48,549 nt of DNA, from the NCBI GenBank assembly GCA_021818955.1, contig JAKASR010000028.1, forward strand, positions 1 to 48,549, given 5' to 3'. Shown here one piece after another: positions 16,476 through 25,897 of this stretch. This stretch comes from Acidobacteriota bacterium. GTDB taxonomy: Bacteria > Acidobacteriota > Terriglobia > Terriglobales > SCQP01. The position numbers were made by a program, and so were the translations under genes. Each line of letters opens with the position of its first letter. Position 1 is the stretch's first letter. The notes beneath the pieces are model-generated. The model was not told the origin of the DNA. It searched no databases and was given only the letters and a program-made list of their open reading frames with translations.

Positions 16476-16745
16476 TTATTCAGTTGGCTTCGAGCCATTT
16501 CGATGGCGGACGAGCTTGTCTACGGTTTCGATGCAGGCATTCAATTTGGAATCGGCCTGCTCCCGGGCTTCGGTCAATCGTTCAATAGGATGGGTTAACG
16601 AAAAGCAGACGTCCACCAGTTGATTGATTCTGGTGGAATTGTTTTCAATCAGCCGGGAATTGGCTTCAATCTGGCGATCGACGCGCGTCAGGCCGGCAGA
16701 CAGTTGCGCTTGTTGATCGAGAATAAAATCGCGCTGCCGTTGCAA
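16476..16745 (-). CDS. Small coiled-coil protein, function unknown
   Basis: The frame encodes a nearly all-helical protein with heptad repeats. It includes ESRLQRQRDFILDQQAQL, IEANSRLIENNSTRINQLVD and EAREQADSKLNACIE, then a basic end. I recognise no family; the pattern resembles small tropomyosin-like or YlqD-like accessory proteins. The start is uncertain. A TTG at 16745 has AGGAAAG just upstream and gives 89 residues. The ATG at 16874 would give 132 residues but overlaps the ADOP C-terminus with a poor-looking N-terminus. The gene is the last of its strand after the ADOP permease and may be translated with it. Confidence 0.5.
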   Translation of the reverse strand: MQRQRDFILDQQAQLSAGLTRVDRQIEANSRLIENNSTRINQLVDVCFSLTHPIERLTEAREQADSKLNACIETVDKLVRHRNGSKPTE

Positions 16746-16803
16746 GCGGCTTTCCTGAGAAGCAAGGGCTTGCCTGAGAGCTGTCTTTGTTGCTGCGGTC
16801 GCG

Positions 16804-19245
16804 TCAGACCTCGCGCAGGGCCTGGCTGGGATCGAGGCGGGCGGCGCGGCGGGCGGGCGCCAGGCTGGCGGCAAAGACGATCAGCGCCAGCAGCAGCGTG
16901 GCGGCCGCCAGCGTGAGCGGATCGCGCGGGGCGACGTTGAATAAGAAATGCCGCAACAAGCCGAGCGCAACCCAGGCGCCGGCCAGTCCCAGGGCGGCGC
17001 CGAGCGCGGCGAGTTTGAGGCTGCGCGCCAGCGTCGCGCGCATCACCTCGCGCGGCGTGGCGCCGAGCGCCATGCGGATGCCGATTTCCCGGGTCTCGCG
17101 GCTGACCGAATAGGAAGCCACCCCATAGACGCCAATGCCGGCCAGCGCCAGCGCCAGCAGGCCCAGGGTGAAAGCCAGGCCGGCGCGAAAACGCTCCGGC
17201 GTAGTCTGGCCCGACATCAATTGGCGAAAAGAATCGACCGAGAATTCTTGCGTGCTCGCCGCCTGGCGTTCGAGCATCCGGCGCAGCGGATGCAGCAGGC
17301 CCGCGGCCGGCGGGCCGGTGCGCGCCAGGAAGCCGATGTAGGGCAGGCTAAGCTGGGCGTAAGGCACATAGACCGCCGGCCGGGGCGGGACATTGAGCGC
17401 GGATTCGATGGTATCGCCCGCCAGGCCGACGATGCGGCAGCCGCCGGGCATCAGTTTTTTACTCAACATCAAATGCCGGCCCAAAGCATTTTCGCCGGGG
17501 AAGGCCTGCGCCGCCATTTTTTGATTGGCAATGCAGACGCGCCCGGCGCCGGCGCCATCGCCGCGGTTGAAATCGCGGCCGGCGAGCAGGGGAATTTGCA
17601 GGGCGGCAAAATAGCCGGGCGAGACCGGGCGTAGCCGAACCGGTGACGCGGCCTTGGCATGTCCGGGGGTTTGGTAGGACGAGCTCAAGCTGATGCGCAT
17701 ATGCGCCATGGGCGGGCTGATGGCGGCGGCGGCGGCGACCACGCCTGGCTGGGTGCGCAGCCGGTCCAGCGTGGCGTTGACGAATTGCTGCCAGCTTTGC
17801 GGCGATGGATATTGCGCCGCCGGCAACTGCAGTTGGCTGAGCAGCAGATGGCGGGGATTGAAGCCGGGGCGTACCGCCAGCACCGCAAACAGGCTGCGGA
17901 CGAGCACGCCGGCGCCGGTGAGCAGCAGCAGCGCCAGCGCCACCTCGGCCACGACCAGCCCCTGGCGCGCGCGCCGCACCGGGCGGGATTCGCCGGCGCT
18001 GCGTCCCCCGGTTGCGGATTGTTGTAGCGCCGCGGGCGAAGTCCAGGCGCCGAATTGCCAGACCGGCAACAGCCCGATCAGCAGCGCGGTCGCCAGCGCG
18101 GCCAGCATCGAGAAGCCGAGCACGTCGCGATTGAACACCACCACATGAAATTGAAACAGGCTGGGTTGGAGCAGAGGATGGAATGCGGCCAGCAAGGCCC
18201 AGGCGACGGCGAGTCCAAGCCCGGCGCCGGGCAGGGTCAAAGCCAGGTTTTCGACAAACAGCTGGCGCGCCAGTTGGGCGCGGCTGGCGCCGAGGGCATG
18301 GCGGGTGGCGATTTCCGGACGGCGGATGGTGATGCGCGCCAGCAGCAGGTTGGCGAGATTGACTGCAGCGATCAGCAGCATCGCGCCGGCGGCGAGAAAC
18401 AGCAGCAGGATGGCGCGCCGCAGTCCATGCCCCACCACCCGCGCCAGTGGCTCTAACGTGAGCGCGCGATGCTGCTTGGGATGATACCGGCGCAAATAGG
18501 CGGTGTAGAGCGTGCGCGCCTGCGCCGCCGCGGCGGCGCGGCCGGCGCCGGACGTCAGTTCGCCGATCGCGCTCAGGATGCCGATATGCAGCGGATTCAG
18601 GTGCAGGCCGGTAAATAACGGCGTTAGCGTGCCGGTAATTTCCTGCCGGCTCAGCGGAATCCAGATATCGGGCGAGCCATCGAGAAAAGGGAAGCGCGCG
18701 CCGGCGGGCAGAACGCCGATGAGGCTAAAGTCGCTGCCCCCCAGCGAGAGCGTTTTGCCTACCGCGGCGGCGGAGGCATGCAGATGCTTTTGCCAGAACT
18801 GATGGCTGACCACTACCACGGCCCGGTTGGCGTCGGCAGCGGAAAAAAGGCGGCCCTGATCGGCGCGTAAGCCGAGCAGCGGAAACAGTGCCGGGCTGAC
18901 GATCGCGCTCAAGGCGGCGTGGGCGTTTCCCGTGCGGCGATAAGTTACCGGCCAGACCATGTAAGCGGAAAGTCGGCGCAGTAGGGAAGCCTGATCGCGC
19001 AGGCGGGCGAACTCGGCGTAAGTCAGGCCTTGATGGCTGCCATGCGCGTCGATCGGCTGAAGGCTCAGCAGGCGTCCGGCATGCGGATAAGGCAGCGGGT
19101 GCAGCAACACCGCGTCGGCGACGCTAAAGATGGCGGTGTTGGCGCCGATGCCCAGCGCCAGCGTCAGCACTCCCACCAGCGCGAAGCCGGGCGATTTGGC
19201 TAAAAGGCGGAGCCCGTAGCGCAAATCCTGGAAAAGCGAGTGCAT
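16804..19245 (-). CDS. ADOP-family ABC transporter permease, short form
   Basis: The 813-residue protein is a second MacB/FtsX giant permease. It lacks the charged N-terminal prefix of the first one and starts at MHSLFQDLRYGLRLL, with a membrane helix at about 21-41 (LTLALGIGANTAIFS). It has a large periplasmic domain, a central helix group with RPEIATRHALGASRAQLARQ, a second periplasmic domain, and a terminal bundle with SRETREIGIRMALGATPREV. The start at 19245 is preceded by GGGGA. No padR gene adjoins it and no ATPase is visible, so regulation and partner are unknown. It diverges from mutS. Confidence 0.9.
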   Translation of the reverse strand: MHSLFQDLRYGLRLLAKSPGFALVGVLTLALGIGANTAIFSVADAVLLHPLPYPHAGRLLSLQPIDAHGSHQGLTYAEFARLRDQASLLRRLSAYMVWPVTYRRTGNAHAALSAIVSPALFPLLGLRADQGRLFSAADANRAVVVVSHQFWQKHLHASAAAVGKTLSLGGSDFSLIGVLPAGARFPFLDGSPDIWIPLSRQEITGTLTPLFTGLHLNPLHIGILSAIGELTSGAGRAAAAAQARTLYTAYLRRYHPKQHRALTLEPLARVVGHGLRRAILLLFLAAGAMLLIAAVNLANLLLARITIRRPEIATRHALGASRAQLARQLFVENLALTLPGAGLGLAVAWALLAAFHPLLQPSLFQFHVVVFNRDVLGFSMLAALATALLIGLLPVWQFGAWTSPAALQQSATGGRSAGESRPVRRARQGLVVAEVALALLLLTGAGVLVRSLFAVLAVRPGFNPRHLLLSQLQLPAAQYPSPQSWQQFVNATLDRLRTQPGVVAAAAAISPPMAHMRISLSSSYQTPGHAKAASPVRLRPVSPGYFAALQIPLLAGRDFNRGDGAGAGRVCIANQKMAAQAFPGENALGRHLMLSKKLMPGGCRIVGLAGDTIESALNVPPRPAVYVPYAQLSLPYIGFLARTGPPAAGLLHPLRRMLERQAASTQEFSVDSFRQLMSGQTTPERFRAGLAFTLGLLALALAGIGVYGVASYSVSRETREIGIRMALGATPREVMRATLARSLKLAALGAALGLAGAWVALGLLRHFLFNVAPRDPLTLAAATLLLALIVFAASLAPARRAARLDPSQALREV

Positions 19246-19327
19246 GAAAATTCCCCATACGGACCGCCGAGCCGGCGGCGCTCGTTCAAAGTCATGATAA
19301 GCCCGCGGCGGAAGCCCGGGGGCGGTT

Positions 19328-19359
19328 TACAATGCAAGAGCAATCCCGCGCAGCGGGAT
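19328..19359 (+). promoter_or_regulatory. mutS -10 box and leader hairpin
   Basis: TACAAT at 19328-19333 is a plausible -10 element. In the short leader, ATCCCGC and GCGGGAT (19343-19359) form a perfect 7-bp stem with a GCA loop, ending 11 nt before the mutS ATG. The hairpin could affect translation initiation. Both calls are from sequence pattern only. Confidence 0.45.
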
Positions 19360-19370
19360 GATTTTCAGTC

Positions 19371-22082
19371 ATGCCTGAGGCGCCTTCCACGCCGCTGATG
19401 CGGCAATATCACACCATCAAGCAGGCCCATCCCGGGGCGCTGCTGTTTTTTCGCCTGGGAGATTTTTACGAGCTGTTTTTCGATGATGCGGTGCTGGCGG
19501 CCAGGGAATTGGAAATTACGCTGACGGCGCGCAACAAGGAAAAGGGCACGCCGATACCGATGTGCGGCGTGCCCTACCACGCGGCGGAAAACTATATTGC
19601 CCGGCTGATCCAGAAAGGCTACAAGGTGGCCATCTGCGATCAGATGGAAGATCCGCGGCTGGCCAAGCAACTGGTCAAGCGCGAGGTGACGCGGGTGGTG
19701 ACGCCGGGCACGGCGATTCCGCCCGGCGGCGCCGCCGGCGTGAATCAATATCTGGCGGCGCTGGCGCGGCAGGGCGGCGGCGCGGAGGAGCGCATCGGGC
19801 TGGCGCTGCTCGACCTTTCCACCGGCGAGTTTCGCGCCACCGAGTTCAGCGGCAATGAGGCCGAGACGCGGGCGGCGGAAGAACTGGAGCAATGGAAGCC
19901 GCGCGAGTTGCTGCACTCGAGCGTTGCGCCGCTGTTCGAGCAGCATCCGCCGCAGGTGAACGGCATGGCGCGCACTCCGCTCGACGCCTGGATCTTCGAG
20001 CCGGAGCGGGCGCGGCGCGAGCTGGAAGCGCATTTTGGCGTGCTCGCGCTCGAAGGCTATGGCCTGGCGGGCAAGGAACTGGCGGCGGCCGCCGCGGGCG
20101 CGCTGGTGCATTACGCCAAGGAAACCCAGCGCAGCCAGATCGAGCACGTCGACCGGCTGGGTTATTACGAGCGCGGCGAGGGCCTGATGCTCGATGCCGT
20201 GACCTGCCGCAACCTGGAGCTGGATGAATCCATCTTCGGCGGCGACGAGGGCGTTACGCTGCGCGCGGTGCTGGATGAAACCCTGACCGCGATGGGCAAG
20301 CGGCTGCTGCGCCAATGGCTGCTGCGCCCCGCCAACCGGCGCGATGAAATTGAAGCGCGCCTCGACGCGGTCGAGCGGCTGCGCTCGGGCTGGGAGCGGC
20401 GCGAGCGGCTGCGGCGCGCGCTCGACGGCATTCAGGATCTGGAGCGGCTGCTTAGCCGTGCCGCGCTGCGCTCGGCTTCGCCCCGCGATTTGCTGGCGCT
20501 CAAGGATTCGCTCGACCGCCTGCCCGCGGTCAAAGCGGCGGCGGGCGCGGCCAACGAGACCAAAGTGGATGCGGTCGCGGCCACGGCCGTGGCCGAAGCG
20601 GAAACACCCGCTCCAACCGCCGGCGCGTACGGCCCGGAAACCGAACCGCCAGCGCCGTCCGGCGCTGGACGGCTGCGGCAATTACAGGCGGAGCTGAGCG
20701 AGATGCGGCCGCTGCGCGAGCGCATCGGCCGCACCCTGGCCGACTCGCCCCCGGCGCAGGTGGCCGAGGGCGGCGCCATCCGCGCCGGCTTCAATGCCGA
20801 GCTGGACGAGCTGCGCGCGCTGCGCCAGGACGCGCGCGCGGTGCTGGCGCGCCTGGAACAGCGCGAGCGGGAGCGCACCGGGATCGCCTCGCTCAAGCTG
20901 CGCTTCAATTCCGTTTTTGGCTACTACATCGAGGTCTCCAAGCCCAACCTGGCGCTGGTGCCCGCCGATTACGAGCGCAAGCAGACGCTGGTCAACGCCG
21001 AACGCTTCACCACCGGCGAGTTGAAAGAATACGAGCGCAAGATTTTGGGCGCGGAAGAGAAGATTGCCGAGCTCGAGCAGCGCATCTTTCACGAGCTGCG
21101 CGCCGCCGCCGCGCTGGCCGCGCCCGAGGTGCGGCGCAATGCCCGCGCTCTGGCCGAGTTGGATGTGCTCGCCAACTTCGCTCACTTGGCCGCATCGCGA
21201 AACTACTGCCGTCCGGAGTTAACCGAAAACGGCGAGCTGGAAATACGCGGCGGGCGGCATCCGGTGATTGAACAACTGGCCGACACCCGCTTTGTCCCCA
21301 ACGATGCCTGGATGGATGCCGAACAGCGGGTGCTGCTGCTGACCGGTCCCAACATGGGCGGCAAAAGCACTTACTTGCGCCAGGTGGCGCTGGCGTCGGT
21401 GATGGCGCAAATGGGCGCGTTCGTGGCCGCCGACCGGGCCCGGCTGCCGCTCCTGGACCGCATCTTCACCCGCATCGGCGCGGGCGATAACCTGGCGCGC
21501 GGGCGTTCGACTTTTATGATCGAGATGGCCGAGACCGCGGCGATTTTGAACAGCGCCACGCGCGACAGCCTGGTGCTGCTCGACGAGGTCGGGCGCGGCA
21601 CCTCCACCTACGACGGTCTGGCGCTGGCTTGGGCGGTGGTCGAGTATTTGCACGACCGCGCCGGCGCTAAAACCTTGTTTGCCACCCATTATCACGAGCT
21701 GACCGGCCTGGCCCGCTATCTTAGCGGCGTGCGCAACCTGCACGTCGCGGTGAGCGAAACTCCGGCCGGCATCAGCTTCCTGCGCCAGGTCAAGCCGGGC
21801 GAGGCCAGCCGCAGCTATGGCATCGAAGTGGCCAAGCTGGCCGGGCTGCCGCCGGAAGTGATTGCACGGGCGCGCGCCGTGCTGCGCCAGCACGAGCAGG
21901 CCGAGCGCAAGGCCAGCGAGAAGCTGGAAACGCCGCCGGAAGCGCCGCCGCAGTTGATGCTGTTTACTCCGCTCAGCCGGAAAATCGTCGAGCGGCTGCG
22001 CGAGATTGACGCCGACCGCCTGACCCCGCTTGAAGCGCTGAACCTGCTGGCGGAATTGCAACGCGAGCTGGAAGAGGAATGA
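19371..22082 (+). CDS. mutS: DNA mismatch repair protein MutS
   Basis: The 903-residue protein is a full MutS. The mismatch-reading motif F32-Y33-E34 lies in [12 protein letters not shown]. The connector, lever and clamp domains follow. The ATPase has Walker A GPNMGGKS (659-666), the ABC-like signature region, and Walker [17 protein letters not shown]. It binds mismatches and, with MutL, starts repair. Typical length is about 855-870 residues. The excess is mainly an Ala/Pro/Glu low-complexity stretch at about 385-432 in the lever region. anmK overlaps its stop by 4 bp, so the two are translationally coupled. No mutL is in the window. Confidence 0.97.
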   Translation: MPEAPSTPLMRQYHTIKQAHPGALLFFRLGDFYELFFDDAVLAARELEITLTARNKEKGTPIPMCGVPYHAAENYIARLIQKGYKVAICDQMEDPRLAKQLVKREVTRVVTPGTAIPPGGAAGVNQYLAALARQGGGAEERIGLALLDLSTGEFRATEFSGNEAETRAAEELEQWKPRELLHSSVAPLFEQHPPQVNGMARTPLDAWIFEPERARRELEAHFGVLALEGYGLAGKELAAAAAGALVHYAKETQRSQIEHVDRLGYYERGEGLMLDAVTCRNLELDESIFGGDEGVTLRAVLDETLTAMGKRLLRQWLLRPANRRDEIEARLDAVERLRSGWERRERLRRALDGIQDLERLLSRAALRSASPRDLLALKDSLDRLPAVKAAAGAANETKVDAVAATAVAEAETPAPTAGAYGPETEPPAPSGAGRLRQLQAELSEMRPLRERIGRTLADSPPAQVAEGGAIRAGFNAELDELRALRQDARAVLARLEQRERERTGIASLKLRFNSVFGYYIEVSKPNLALVPADYERKQTLVNAERFTTGELKEYERKILGAEEKIAELEQRIFHELRAAAALAAPEVRRNARALAELDVLANFAHLAASRNYCRPELTENGELEIRGGRHPVIEQLADTRFVPNDAWMDAEQRVLLLTGPNMGGKSTYLRQVALASVMAQMGAFVAADRARLPLLDRIFTRIGAGDNLARGRSTFMIEMAETAAILNSATRDSLVLLDEVGRGTSTYDGLALAWAVVEYLHDRAGAKTLFATHYHELTGLARYLSGVRNLHVAVSETPAGISFLRQVKPGEASRSYGIEVAKLAGLPPEVIARARAVLRQHEQAERKASEKLETPPEAPPQLMLFTPLSRKIVERLREIDADRLTPLEALNLLAELQRELEEE

Positions 22083-23245
22083 AAAAGGCGGGTACGGGCA
22101 TGCTGGTAGCCGGAGTCATGTCGGGCACTTCAGGGGATGGAGTGGATGTCGCGCTGGTGGAAATTCGCGGGCGCGGCTGGAGGCGGCGCGTCAAGCTGGC
22201 CGCATTCGAGAGCTGGCCTTACCGCGCGCGCGAGCGGGCGGCGATTCTGCGGGCGGCGAATGCGGCGGCGATTTCCGTGGCCGAACTGGCGCGCTTGAAC
22301 GTCTGGCTGGGCGAGCGCTTTGCCGCAGCGGTGGAGCGCGCCTGCCGCCGCGCCGGGCTGGAGCCTCAAACGCTCGCTCTGGTCGCCAGCCATGGGCAGA
22401 CGCTCTATCACCAGGGGCGCCCGCAGCCGTATTTGGGCCAGCGGCTGGCGGCCACCTGGCAGGCGGGCGAGCCGGCGGCGATCGCGGCGCGGCTGGGGGT
22501 GCCGGTGGTGGCGAATTTCCGCGCCCTGGATGTGGCGCTTGGCGGCCAGGGCGCGCCGCTGGCGCCTTTTCTCGATTATTTAATGCTGCGCTCGCCGCGC
22601 CGCGCGCGAGCCGCGCTGAATATCGGCGGCATCGCTAATTTGACCCTGCTGCCGGCCGGGTGCCCGCCGGAGAGCGTGCGCGCCTTCGATACCGGCCCCG
22701 GCAACATGGTGCTCGACGCGCTGGCGGAAGAATTTCTCGGACGCCGCTACGACCGCGACGGCAAGCTTGCCGCGCAAGGCAAAACCCACGCGGGGTTGCT
22801 GGCCGAACTGCTGCGCGACCGGTTTTACCGCCGCCCGCCGCCGAAAAGCGCCGGCCGCGAGCAGTACGGGCGCGAGTTCGTTCAGCGCCTTTTGCGGCAG
22901 GCCCGGCGGTTGCGGCTTTCACCGGCCGATATCATGGCCACTGCCGCCGAATTGACCGCGCGGACGATCGCGCTGGGCTTGCAGTGGAATGACCATGATG
23001 CCGGCTGGGAAATCATCGCCTCGGGCGGCGGTGTACGCAACCGCGAGCTGATGCGCCGGCTCGAGCGCGCCGCGCCCGGCTGCCGCTTTCTTAACTCCGG
23101 CGAGTTCGGCCTGCCGGCGGACGCCAAAGAAGCGATTTTGATGGCGGTGCTCGGGCATGCCGCCTGGTGCAAGGAGCCCGGCAATCTGCCCAGCGTCACC
23201 GGCGCCCGCCGCCCGGCGCGGCTGGGCCAACTGCAATGGACGTGA
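22079..23245 (+). CDS. anmK: Anhydro-N-acetylmuramic acid kinase
   Basis: The 388-residue protein has the AnmK ASKHA kinase motifs. These are [15 protein letters not shown] near the N-terminus, [36 protein letters not shown], and the C-terminal [14 protein letters not shown]. AnmK opens and phosphorylates 1,6-anhydro-MurNAc, giving MurNAc-6-phosphate for cell-wall recycling in the cytosol. Length is normal (about 370-390). The ATG overlaps the mutS stop (ATGA). An internal ATG eight codons in is also possible. MurQ is not in this window. The gene converges on the nucleotidyltransferase gene with only 6 bp between stops. Confidence 0.95.
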   Translation: MKKAGTGMLVAGVMSGTSGDGVDVALVEIRGRGWRRRVKLAAFESWPYRARERAAILRAANAAAISVAELARLNVWLGERFAAAVERACRRAGLEPQTLALVASHGQTLYHQGRPQPYLGQRLAATWQAGEPAAIAARLGVPVVANFRALDVALGGQGAPLAPFLDYLMLRSPRRARAALNIGGIANLTLLPAGCPPESVRAFDTGPGNMVLDALAEEFLGRRYDRDGKLAAQGKTHAGLLAELLRDRFYRRPPPKSAGREQYGREFVQRLLRQARRLRLSPADIMATAAELTARTIALGLQWNDHDAGWEIIASGGGVRNRELMRRLERAAPGCRFLNSGEFGLPADAKEAILMAVLGHAAWCKEPGNLPSVTGARRPARLGQLQWT

Positions 23246-23251
23246 AGCTGA

Positions 23252-23686
23252 TTAATCTAAGGCCTCAAGGTCGGCAAGATCTTTCATTCGTCCCAGTAAC
23301 TTTTTGTTTTTAATCAAATCTTCTCGGCTGATTAAAGGTACTTCCATACCATCGAGTTTATGCATATTACGACGATTCCAAGCTTCGGCAAAATGGATTC
23401 CCGTGAGTTCGGTTAGCAGATCAATCCGTATGGGGGCAATGCCGATCTGGAAGACACTGCCGGGGGAAGCAAAATCCGCAGCCGATAGATTTTTAAGTGG
23501 CGCGCCGAATTTGATTAAGGCCTGCATGACGCGGTGTGCGTTTTCCAATTCCGGCTCAATCCATAAGTCCAGATCTCCGGTGGCCCGGGGGTGCCCGTAA
23601 AAGGCCAACGCATAGGCGCCCACCACAAGGAAACGTACCTGGGCTTTAGCGAACGCGTTTAATAATGCGGCGAAGTCCGGGTTCAT
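23252..23686 (-). CDS. Nucleotidyltransferase-fold protein
   Basis: The 144-residue protein has a minimal nucleotidyltransferase motif: FLVVGAYALAFYGHPRATGDLDLWIE, shown in part here as GAYALAFYGHPRATGDLDL. The G-A and D-L-D positions match the glycine and the metal-binding aspartates. The C-terminal ISREDLIKNKKLLGRMKDLAD, shown in part, is typical of MNT/AbiEii-like or DUF6036 proteins, where a third acidic residue and a lysine help bind nucleotide. Its start overlaps the end of the upstream small gene by 41 bp, so the two are coupled. Such pairs can be toxin-antitoxin modules, but no HEPN partner is visible, so that role is only a possibility. Confidence 0.8.
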   Translation of the reverse strand: MNPDFAALLNAFAKAQVRFLVVGAYALAFYGHPRATGDLDLWIEPELENAHRVMQALIKFGAPLKNLSAADFASPGSVFQIGIAPIRIDLLTELTGIHFAEAWNRRNMHKLDGMEVPLISREDLIKNKKLLGRMKDLADLEALD

Positions 23687-23858
23687 GCGGGTATTTACCG
23701 GCTATGCGGTAAAGCTCCTCGCTCAATTTCCAGGTGATCTTCCAGCGCTCTTCGGCGGAAAGCGCTCGCCATTGGCGGCGGGATTCGGCTTCCGCCTCGG
23801 AGAAAGATGAGAACTTTTGGATCGAAATCTTACGGCGCGAATCCGGGCGCTCACCCAT
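23646..23858 (-). CDS. Small charged protein paired with the nucleotidyltransferase
   Basis: The 70-residue protein is rich in Arg, Glu and Trp, with the segment SRRQWRALSAEERWKITWKL. I cannot name the family. Its last 41 bp overlap the nucleotidyltransferase gene in another frame, so translation is probably coupled. No Shine-Dalgarno is at a usable distance. Instead TATGAT lies 7 nt upstream of the ATG, which fits a leaderless transcript. The pair sits between anmK and the isomerase gene on the minus strand. It could be an antitoxin-like or regulatory partner; this is inference. Confidence 0.65.
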   Translation of the reverse strand: MGERPDSRRKISIQKFSSFSEAEAESRRQWRALSAEERWKITWKLSEELYRIAGKYPHEPGLRRIIKRVR

Positions 23859-23871
23859 GCCTTAGATCATA
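23859..23871 (-). promoter_or_regulatory. -10 box of a probable leaderless promoter
   Basis: On the minus strand TATGAT (one mismatch from TATAAT) is followed by CTAAGGC and the ATG at 23858. The AAGG is too close to the ATG to act as a normal ribosome binding site. Confidence 0.5.
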
Positions 23872-23913
23872 GCGCGCCCTGGCCGCATCGAAGTTCCGGA
23901 ATCCGGCCTTATT

Positions 23914-24753
23914 TTACAGCCGCACCGTCTTCATGTACTTCAGGCTGGCGACGATGCCCTGGGGCGCTTCGCGGCTTTCGTCTTCCACAAAATAATGCCG
24001 CACGCCGATGCGCATGGCTTCGCGCAGAATGCCCTTGATATCCAGGATGCCCTGGCCGAGCGGGACGCAGTCTTCGTTGGACGTGGGGCCGTTGAAGGGC
24101 GCGCCGCTGGGGGTGCCGCGGCGCATATCTTTGAGGTGCATCAATTTGAAGCGGCGGGGGTAGCGCTTCAAATAAGTGACCGGGTCCTGGCCGCCGCGCT
24201 TGACCCAGAACACGTCCATTTCCTGAAACACATTGGGATGGGTAAGCGCCACCAGACGATCGAAGCCGGGCTTGCCGGCAATCGGGGTGAAGGCGTTGAC
24301 CTCGGCGTGAAAGGCAAAGTGCAGCCGGTGCGGACGCAGCGCCGCCGCCCAGCGGTTGAAATCGGCCGCCGCCTGGCGCACATCGCTCATTTCCAGCCGA
24401 TGGCCCTTTTGCGGCAGCTCGGGACAAACCAGCCAGCGCGCGCCCAGCGTTTTGGCTTCATGGATGGTGTCGTCCAGATGATCGCGGTAGCGGGCGTAGG
24501 CGTTGTGCATGCCGGCGCAGCGCAGGCCGCTGGCGCGCACGGCGCGGTGGAAGGCCGCGAGTGAGAGCCCGTCGAGGCCGGCGGTCTCGATTTCGGTGTA
24601 GCCGATCTGGCGCACCCGGTGCAGCCAAGTGGAGACATGGCCGGGAAGCTGGTGACGCAGGCTGTAAAGCTGCAGTCCATAAGGGCCGGGAAAATGGTGG
24701 GGCGAGCCGGCGGGCGCCAGCAGCGAGCGCAACAGGTGGTCGAGAGAGTTCAC
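23914..24753 (-). CDS. Sugar phosphate isomerase/epimerase, xylose isomerase-like TIM barrel
   Basis: The 279-residue protein has the AP-endonuclease-2/xylose isomerase-like fold. It opens YGLQLYSLRHQLPG and contains VRQIGYTEIETAGLDG, RLHFAFHAEVNAF, FQEMDVFWVKRGGQDP and KLMHLKDMRRG; the last three carry the usual metal ligands (Glu/His/Asp). It ends with YFVEDESREAPQGIVAS. Family members isomerise or epimerise sugars or polyols; the substrate is not known. The start is a GTG at 24753. No export signal is present. A CATAAT lies 6 nt upstream of the GTG, the leaderless geometry seen elsewhere here. Confidence 0.85.
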   Translation of the reverse strand: MNSLDHLLRSLLAPAGSPHHFPGPYGLQLYSLRHQLPGHVSTWLHRVRQIGYTEIETAGLDGLSLAAFHRAVRASGLRCAGMHNAYARYRDHLDDTIHEAKTLGARWLVCPELPQKGHRLEMSDVRQAAADFNRWAAALRPHRLHFAFHAEVNAFTPIAGKPGFDRLVALTHPNVFQEMDVFWVKRGGQDPVTYLKRYPRRFKLMHLKDMRRGTPSGAPFNGPTSNEDCVPLGQGILDIKGILREAMRIGVRHYFVEDESREAPQGIVASLKYMKTVRL

Positions 24754-24765
24754 GGGCGCATTATG
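24754..24765 (-). promoter_or_regulatory. -10 box of a probable leaderless promoter (isomerase gene)
   Basis: On the minus strand CATAAT (one mismatch from TATAAT) is followed by GCGCCC and the GTG at 24753. The spacing is the same as at 12154 and 13457. Confidence 0.5.
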
Positions 24766-24898
24766 CCAGTAAAAGCGCCCGGTTTCCAGTCACAGTTTTC
24801 CGCCGCTTGCGATCGCAGCGGATAAACGTGCCAATCAGGCTGGCGCGGCGGCGCCGGCACTCGGCGGGCGGCGCGCGCGCCGGTGTTGAAATGGGCGG

Positions 24899-25894
24899 CT
24901 ACGGCGCCAGTTTTTTAAGCCGCGCGCGCATGACATAGGCCAGGCCGGGGGTGGCAGGTCCGGGATGGCGGCGGGCGGCGGCTTTGAGCAGGTTCATGAA
25001 ATAGAGGCGGTCCCAGGCGCTGCTGAAATCCGCCAGCACCGGCAGGGTGCTTATCGTGGCCAGGCCGCGACCGAAGCGGAAGCTGAACAGCGGACGGCAG
25101 CCGAGCCGGGGAGCGCGATAACGGCCGATGGCGAGCATGCGTCCGCCCAGCGAGAGCGGCAGAATCATCGGCTGGCGACGCAGGTCATAGCCTTGTTGCG
25201 GGCGCAGTGCGCGGCTGAGGGTGGCGCGGGCGGCGCCGTCGAGCGAGCGGGCGAGGCGCGGGACGGAAAAGAAATTGGCGTCGCAGCGGGCGGCGTTCCA
25301 GGGCGTCAGATGGATTGCCAGCGGCCAGGCGGGCGCGGCTTCGGGCTCGATTAGCGAGAGCAGCAGCAGGTTGCTGCCCTGCGCGACTTCCTGCCAGAGC
25401 CGTTGATAATCCTTCCAGCTAAGATTGCTGCGGGCGAGCACGATCAGGCGCGGCGGCGCGCCCGAGATCCCGCTCTCCACTTCGAAACCGTGAGCGCGCA
25501 GATAACTGCTCACGTCCTCCGGCAGTCCCAGCTCCTGCACCGGCAGCACGCCGCCGTACCAGGGCGGCGGCGGCGCGAGCGCGGTTAACGCGAGCCGGCT
25601 GCGCCGGCCGCCGGCCGAGGCGCTGAGCTGGTAGCGCCCGGGCCGCGGCAGGGTAAATGCCGTCCGGCCGCTGGTGCGGGTACGCCAAATCAACTTGCCG
25701 GAGGCATTGCGCAAGACCCATCGTGCCGGTTGCTTGGGCGGAGGCTCGAGCCAGGCGGCGGCGGATTCGCCGGCTTCAAGATGGCGGGCGCTGACTTGTA
25801 GGTGCACGGGCGCTTGCGCGCCCGTGCAGGAAGAAAAGTTCAACACCGCCGCGCCATACAGGAACAGCAACATTCCTCGGCAACGGCGCGGCAT
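24899..25894 (-). CDS. Unknown exported protein with beta-sandwich and Rossmann-like parts
   Basis: The 331-residue protein has an N-terminal export signal ending near FSSCTGAQ, where the cysteine could be a lipid attachment site, though the lipobox is poor. Residues 30-110 look like a beta-sandwich (VHLQVSARHLEAGESAAAW). Residues 120-200 have an alternating alpha/beta pattern resembling the hydrolase-associated glutamine-amidotransferase-like domains (VLPVQELGLPEDVSSYLRAHG). I do not recognise a named family. It starts 3 bp after the stop of the TPR gene, so the two are an operon and the product may act at the same membrane. Confidence 0.7.
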   Translation of the reverse strand: MPRRCRGMLLFLYGAAVLNFSSCTGAQAPVHLQVSARHLEAGESAAAWLEPPPKQPARWVLRNASGKLIWRTRTSGRTAFTLPRPGRYQLSASAGGRRSRLALTALAPPPPWYGGVLPVQELGLPEDVSSYLRAHGFEVESGISGAPPRLIVLARSNLSWKDYQRLWQEVAQGSNLLLLSLIEPEAAPAWPLAIHLTPWNAARCDANFFSVPRLARSLDGAARATLSRALRPQQGYDLRRQPMILPLSLGGRMLAIGRYRAPRLGCRPLFSFRFGRGLATISTLPVLADFSSAWDRLYFMNLLKAAARRHPGPATPGLAYVMRARLKKLAP

Positions 25895-25897
25895 AGC

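Noticed and set aside
19365-20681. Long minus-strand reading frame (438 codons) opposite mutS
   Set aside because: It is entirely antisense to a clear MutS gene, is rich in Arg/Gln/His as expected of shadow frames in GC-rich DNA, and has no recognised domain or ribosome binding site.
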